In this document: positions 29,946 through 32,532 of the stretch, piece after piece
Layout of the letters: every line of letters starts with the position of its first letter
Position numbering within the stretch: position 1 is the stretch's first letter
NCBI GenBank assembly: GCA_012515445.1
Contig: JAAYYI010000003.1
Location: forward strand, 1-32,532
DNA from: Candidatus Bathyarchaeota archaeon
GTDB lineage: Archaea > Thermoproteota > Bathyarchaeia > Bathyarchaeales > Bathycorpusculaceae
Direction: 5' to 3'
Length of the DNA stretch: 32,532 nucleotides
The notes under the pieces: generated by a model
The model's database searches: none
What the model was told of the DNA's origin: nothing
Seen by the model: the letters and a program-made list of their open reading frames with translations, nothing else
Position numbers and translations under genes: made by a program

Positions 29946-30242
29946 TTAGAAAGCGAATACTTGGATGGCTGTATATGACAGCACAAAGATTGTTATCCAA
30001 GTAAAGAAGTACATGCCGATTGCGGTTGAAAGTATTTTTGATTGCTGCTCGATTTTGTCTTTTAGTTTGCCTTTTACAAGGTAGTAGGTGACGACGTAGA
30101 GTGCGAGGGCTACGGTGATGCTATTAAGTAGCGGTGTATAGTCGCTTGCAGCGTAAACCCATGTAGCCAATATGGCGGATACTACACCTGCGATTGCACC
30201 CAGTAAAACTCTTAGCCAGTAAAGTTTAACGATAGGAGTCAT
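29946..30242 (-). CDS. Small membrane protein with three transmembrane helices
   Basis: From ATG 30242 this is a 98-aa protein with three hydrophobic helices: YWLRVLLGAIAGVVSAILAT, SITVALALYVVTYYLV and TAIGMYFFTWITIFVLSYTA. Between the last two lies a basic-acidic loop (KGKLKDKIEQQSK). The TATA-like TAAATATTT (complement near 30264-30272) about 26 bp upstream suggests a leaderless mRNA from this ATG, rather than the longer frame from 30317. Size, three helices and an Arg-Gly-Ala-Gly first helix recall the small EMC6-like archaeal membrane proteins, but that is a weak impression. Function unknown. Confidence 0.65.
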   Translation of the reverse strand: MTPIVKLYWLRVLLGAIAGVVSAILATWVYAASDYTPLLNSITVALALYVVTYYLVKGKLKDKIEQQSKILSTAIGMYFFTWITIFVLSYTAIQVFAF

Positions 30243-30390
30243 TGTAAACCTAACCTTTGTGTAAATATTTAGGTGCTTTCTTTTAAACAATGCCCAAGTA
30301 TAAACTGTTTCCTCCACTCTTAACGCCGTTTTATAGTGGTTTTGGAGTGAAAACAGATATTTGGGGTCACAGCACTAATACGCGTACAAA

Positions 30391-32460
30391 GTGGTGGATG
30401 GCTTGAAAAAAAAGGAATTCTCCAGTTTCGACATAGCAGCATCAATAAGGGAACTTCAGCCGCACGTAGCTAACAGCAGAGTGAACAACATCTACCAATT
30501 CGGCGACAAGACCATCGTCTTCAAACTACACAAAACCGATTCGCCCCCCATCCGCCTCGTAGTCGAAGCAGGCCGCAGACTGCATGCCACCAGCTACGCC
30601 GAGGAAAGCCCAGCTGAACCTCCGCCGTTCTGCATGATGCTACGCAAGTACATCCGCGACTCATGGCTAAGAGCCATCGAGCAGTACGAGTTCGAGAGGA
30701 TAGTAACCGTCATATTCGAAACAAAGACGGGGCTGCTGAAGATGGTTGTTGAACTCTTCGGCGAAGGCAACATCATAATCACAAACGAGCAGGGCATAAT
30801 TATCCAAGCCATGGAATTCAAGAAGATGCGTGACCGCGATATCCTGCGCAACGTTGCTTTGGTTTATCCTCCGCCGAGCGGCAAAAACCCATTCAAGGTT
30901 ACCCAGCCCGAGCTTGAGGAGACATTTAAGGCGGCAGGCGACGGCGAAGTCGTGCGTACACTGGCACGGTCCCTGGGCATCGGCGGCACATACGCAGAAG
31001 AAACACTGCTAAGAGCGCAGGTTGAGAAGAGCAAACCCTGCAAAGACCTGACACAAGATGAAGTAACAGCGATTTTTAATGCACTCCAAACGCTGCTCAC
31101 GCCAGTTTTGGAGGGCAAATTCGAGCCATGCATAATCATGGATCAAGATGGCAGCTACCTCGACGTCTTACCATTCAAGCTCAAACGCTATGAAGACTTC
31201 AAGTCTCAGTCTTTTGAGTCCTTCAACGCGGCGCTTGACGAGTTCTTTCTGCGTGTCACGGCGGTTGAGAAGGCAGCGGGCGCTGTTGAGGTGGATAAGC
31301 TTAAGCAGGAGGTAAAGCGGCTGCAGCGCATCGTAGATGAGCAGGAGAAATCTATCACGGAGGACGAGAAGAAAATAGAGAAATACAAGCAGGTCGGGGA
31401 CACAATTTATGCTCATTTTATGGAGCTGCAGACGTTTCAGGAGCAGCTGCTTAAAGCCAACCAGCAGGGCTACGAGTGGGACGCTATAGTGGCGCAGGTA
31501 TTGGCCGCTAAAAAGTTGGGTAAGACGCCGATGAGTTATGTGGAGTCTTTTGACGGCAAAAACTTGGCGCTGAACATGGGCGTCGACGGCTACCACTTCA
31601 GTTTGGCACTGCGTAAATCGCTTTTTGACAACGCCAACGAGTACTATGAACGCGGCAAGCATGCTAAGGAGAAAGCTCAGGGTGCAATGTCTGCACTAAA
31701 CGATTCCAAGAGGAAACTCGCCGAAGCCCAGCGCGAATTAAAAGAAGCCGAGGAACTCAAAAGCCTAAAACCCTCCCAGATCGTCGAGGCACTGGCTAAA
31801 CGCAAAGAGATGCAGGCGAATAAGCAGTGGTACGAAAAGTTCCGCTGGTTCACCACCTCAGACGGTTTCCTTGTAGTCGCAGGCAAAGACACAGTTAGCA
31901 ACGAAGTACTCATCAAGAAGTACACCAAACAGGAGGACATAGTATTCCACGCGGAAATCACCGGTTCACCGTTTGTTGTTATAAAAACCGAGGGTAAGGA
32001 GCCAAGCGAAGCCGCACTGAAAGAGGGCGCTGAAGCAGCCGCCGCTTACTGCAGGGCATGGCGTGAAAACGCGGGCACCGCCGACGTGTACTGGGTTAAA
32101 GTTGATCAGCTTAGCAAGAGCGGCCCAAGTGGGGAATCGATCCCGCATGGCGCATTTTTCGTGGTGGGTAAGCGTAACTGGTACAAGAATACGTCTCTGC
32201 GGATCGCGGTGGGCGTCTGTTTGAGCGAGGAGACAGCGTTTGTAGGCGGCCCTGTTGATTCGGTGAAGGCTAAAACCAAGAATTATGTGGTGATTCAGCC
32301 GGGTGACTATCAGGGTAAGGAGCTGCTGCAGATGGTTCTGCGTACACTGACGGCGAAGCTAAGTAAGGAGCAGCGTGAGAAGGCGGGTAAAACGAGCATC
32401 GAGCAGGTGCGCGAGTTTATCCCTTACACTAAGGGCGCAATTAATGTTAAGGCTACTTAG
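30391..32460 (+). CDS. rqcH: RqcH/NEMF/Rqc2 family ribosome quality-control protein (NFACT)
   Basis: This 689-aa protein matches the NFACT family: an NFACT-N domain (from KEFSSFDIAASIRELQPHV to about 170, with RDRDILRNVALVYPPP), a helix-hairpin-helix region (about 185-250), a long coiled coil (about 290-350 and again 425-470), and the NFACT-R domain (FRWFTTSDGFLVVAGKDTVS, HAEITGSPFVVIKTEGKEPS and GGPVDSVKAKTKNY). RqcH/NEMF binds split large ribosomal subunits with peptidyl-tRNA and adds alanine-type tails for rescue. GTG 30391 is the longest start; TTG 30403 behind GTGGTGG gives KKKEFSSFD and may be the real one. It is transcribed alone. Confidence 0.93.
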   Translation: MVDGLKKKEFSSFDIAASIRELQPHVANSRVNNIYQFGDKTIVFKLHKTDSPPIRLVVEAGRRLHATSYAEESPAEPPPFCMMLRKYIRDSWLRAIEQYEFERIVTVIFETKTGLLKMVVELFGEGNIIITNEQGIIIQAMEFKKMRDRDILRNVALVYPPPSGKNPFKVTQPELEETFKAAGDGEVVRTLARSLGIGGTYAEETLLRAQVEKSKPCKDLTQDEVTAIFNALQTLLTPVLEGKFEPCIIMDQDGSYLDVLPFKLKRYEDFKSQSFESFNAALDEFFLRVTAVEKAAGAVEVDKLKQEVKRLQRIVDEQEKSITEDEKKIEKYKQVGDTIYAHFMELQTFQEQLLKANQQGYEWDAIVAQVLAAKKLGKTPMSYVESFDGKNLALNMGVDGYHFSLALRKSLFDNANEYYERGKHAKEKAQGAMSALNDSKRKLAEAQRELKEAEELKSLKPSQIVEALAKRKEMQANKQWYEKFRWFTTSDGFLVVAGKDTVSNEVLIKKYTKQEDIVFHAEITGSPFVVIKTEGKEPSEAALKEGAEAAAAYCRAWRENAGTADVYWVKVDQLSKSGPSGESIPHGAFFVVGKRNWYKNTSLRIAVGVCLSEETAFVGGPVDSVKAKTKNYVVIQPGDYQGKELLQMVLRTLTAKLSKEQREKAGKTSIEQVREFIPYTKGAINVKAT

Positions 32461-32532
32461 CGTGTTCTGTTGCTCTCAGGCTCTTCCCCTATTTACCAGT
32501 AGATTAGAAAAAAATTTTAAATTAGAAGAAGA
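32461..32532 (+). terminator. 3' flank of rqcH
   Basis: The last 72 bp of the window hold no gene. GCTCTTCCCCTATTT (32479-32493) and the short runs further on could end the rqcH transcript, but the window stops too soon to tell. Confidence 0.3.

Noticed and set aside
31168-31662. 164-codon minus-strand frame
   Set aside because: Antisense to rqcH; it is created by the coiled-coil codon pattern of that gene.

Overview
The window is archaeal chromosome. Evidence: a TFB transcription initiation factor, a RadA recombinase with an FIRA polymerisation motif, a beta-CASP nuclease of the archaeal CPSF2 type, an archaeal-type RqcH/NEMF protein, an RPA-like OB-fold protein and A/T-rich TATA-type promoters at archaeal distances. 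Split Hdr flavoproteins with HdrBC but no hydrogenase, plus corrinoid genes, suggest an anaerobe. An uncultivated TACK-group (Bathyarchaeia-like) archaeon is my best guess; that is an impression, not something the sequence proves. Genes are close-packed, with many 4-nt ATGA overlaps and many TTG, GTG and possibly CTG or ACG starts.

Layout. 1-3205: an edge gene, a small zinc-ribbon membrane protein lying between two near-identical direct repeats, a BrkB/YihY membrane protein with two unknown co-transcribed genes, a stand-alone Lrp-type ligand-binding domain and a small unknown protein. 3256-10579: an electron-transfer locus. One arm (minus strand) is a four-gene overlapping operon: HdrA-like, HdrA-MvhD fusion, NfnA, NfnB. 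The divergent arm (plus strand) is HdrC-HdrB. 10620-11784: an archaeal P-loop ATPase gene framed exactly, base to base, by two 35-bp repeats built from nested palindromes. 11814-14424: a PurF-like protein without its glutaminase nucleophile, small zinc-ribbon and wHTH genes, and an incomplete tRNA-like sequence. 14734-17204: TFB and aCPSF2. 17491-18170: a VapBC toxin-antitoxin pair with palindromic operators. 18260-20115: a terminase small/large subunit pair with no capsid or portal genes. 20386-22682: RPA-like protein, a 47-aa zinc ribbon and uncharacterised genes. 22853-27312: MFS transporter and corrinoid genes (short precorrin-2 dehydrogenase-like protein, a CobB/CbiA homologue with reversed domain order, CbiG). 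27428-32460: a secreted or anchored protein, RadA, a protein with a PCNA-binding-like motif, a three-helix membrane protein and RqcH.

How genes work together: the Hdr/Nfn operon should join ferredoxin, NAD(P)H and a disulfide-type acceptor through flavin bifurcation, with the HdrA modules divided between two polypeptides as in QmoA/QmoB. The corrinoid genes form a divergent pair of transcription units. The most unusual items are the repeat-framed ATPase cassette, the Hdr-Nfn operon, the permuted CobB-like protein, the isolated terminase pair and the PIP-box protein beside radA. No CRISPR array, rRNA gene, complete tRNA gene or recognisable insertion sequence was seen.
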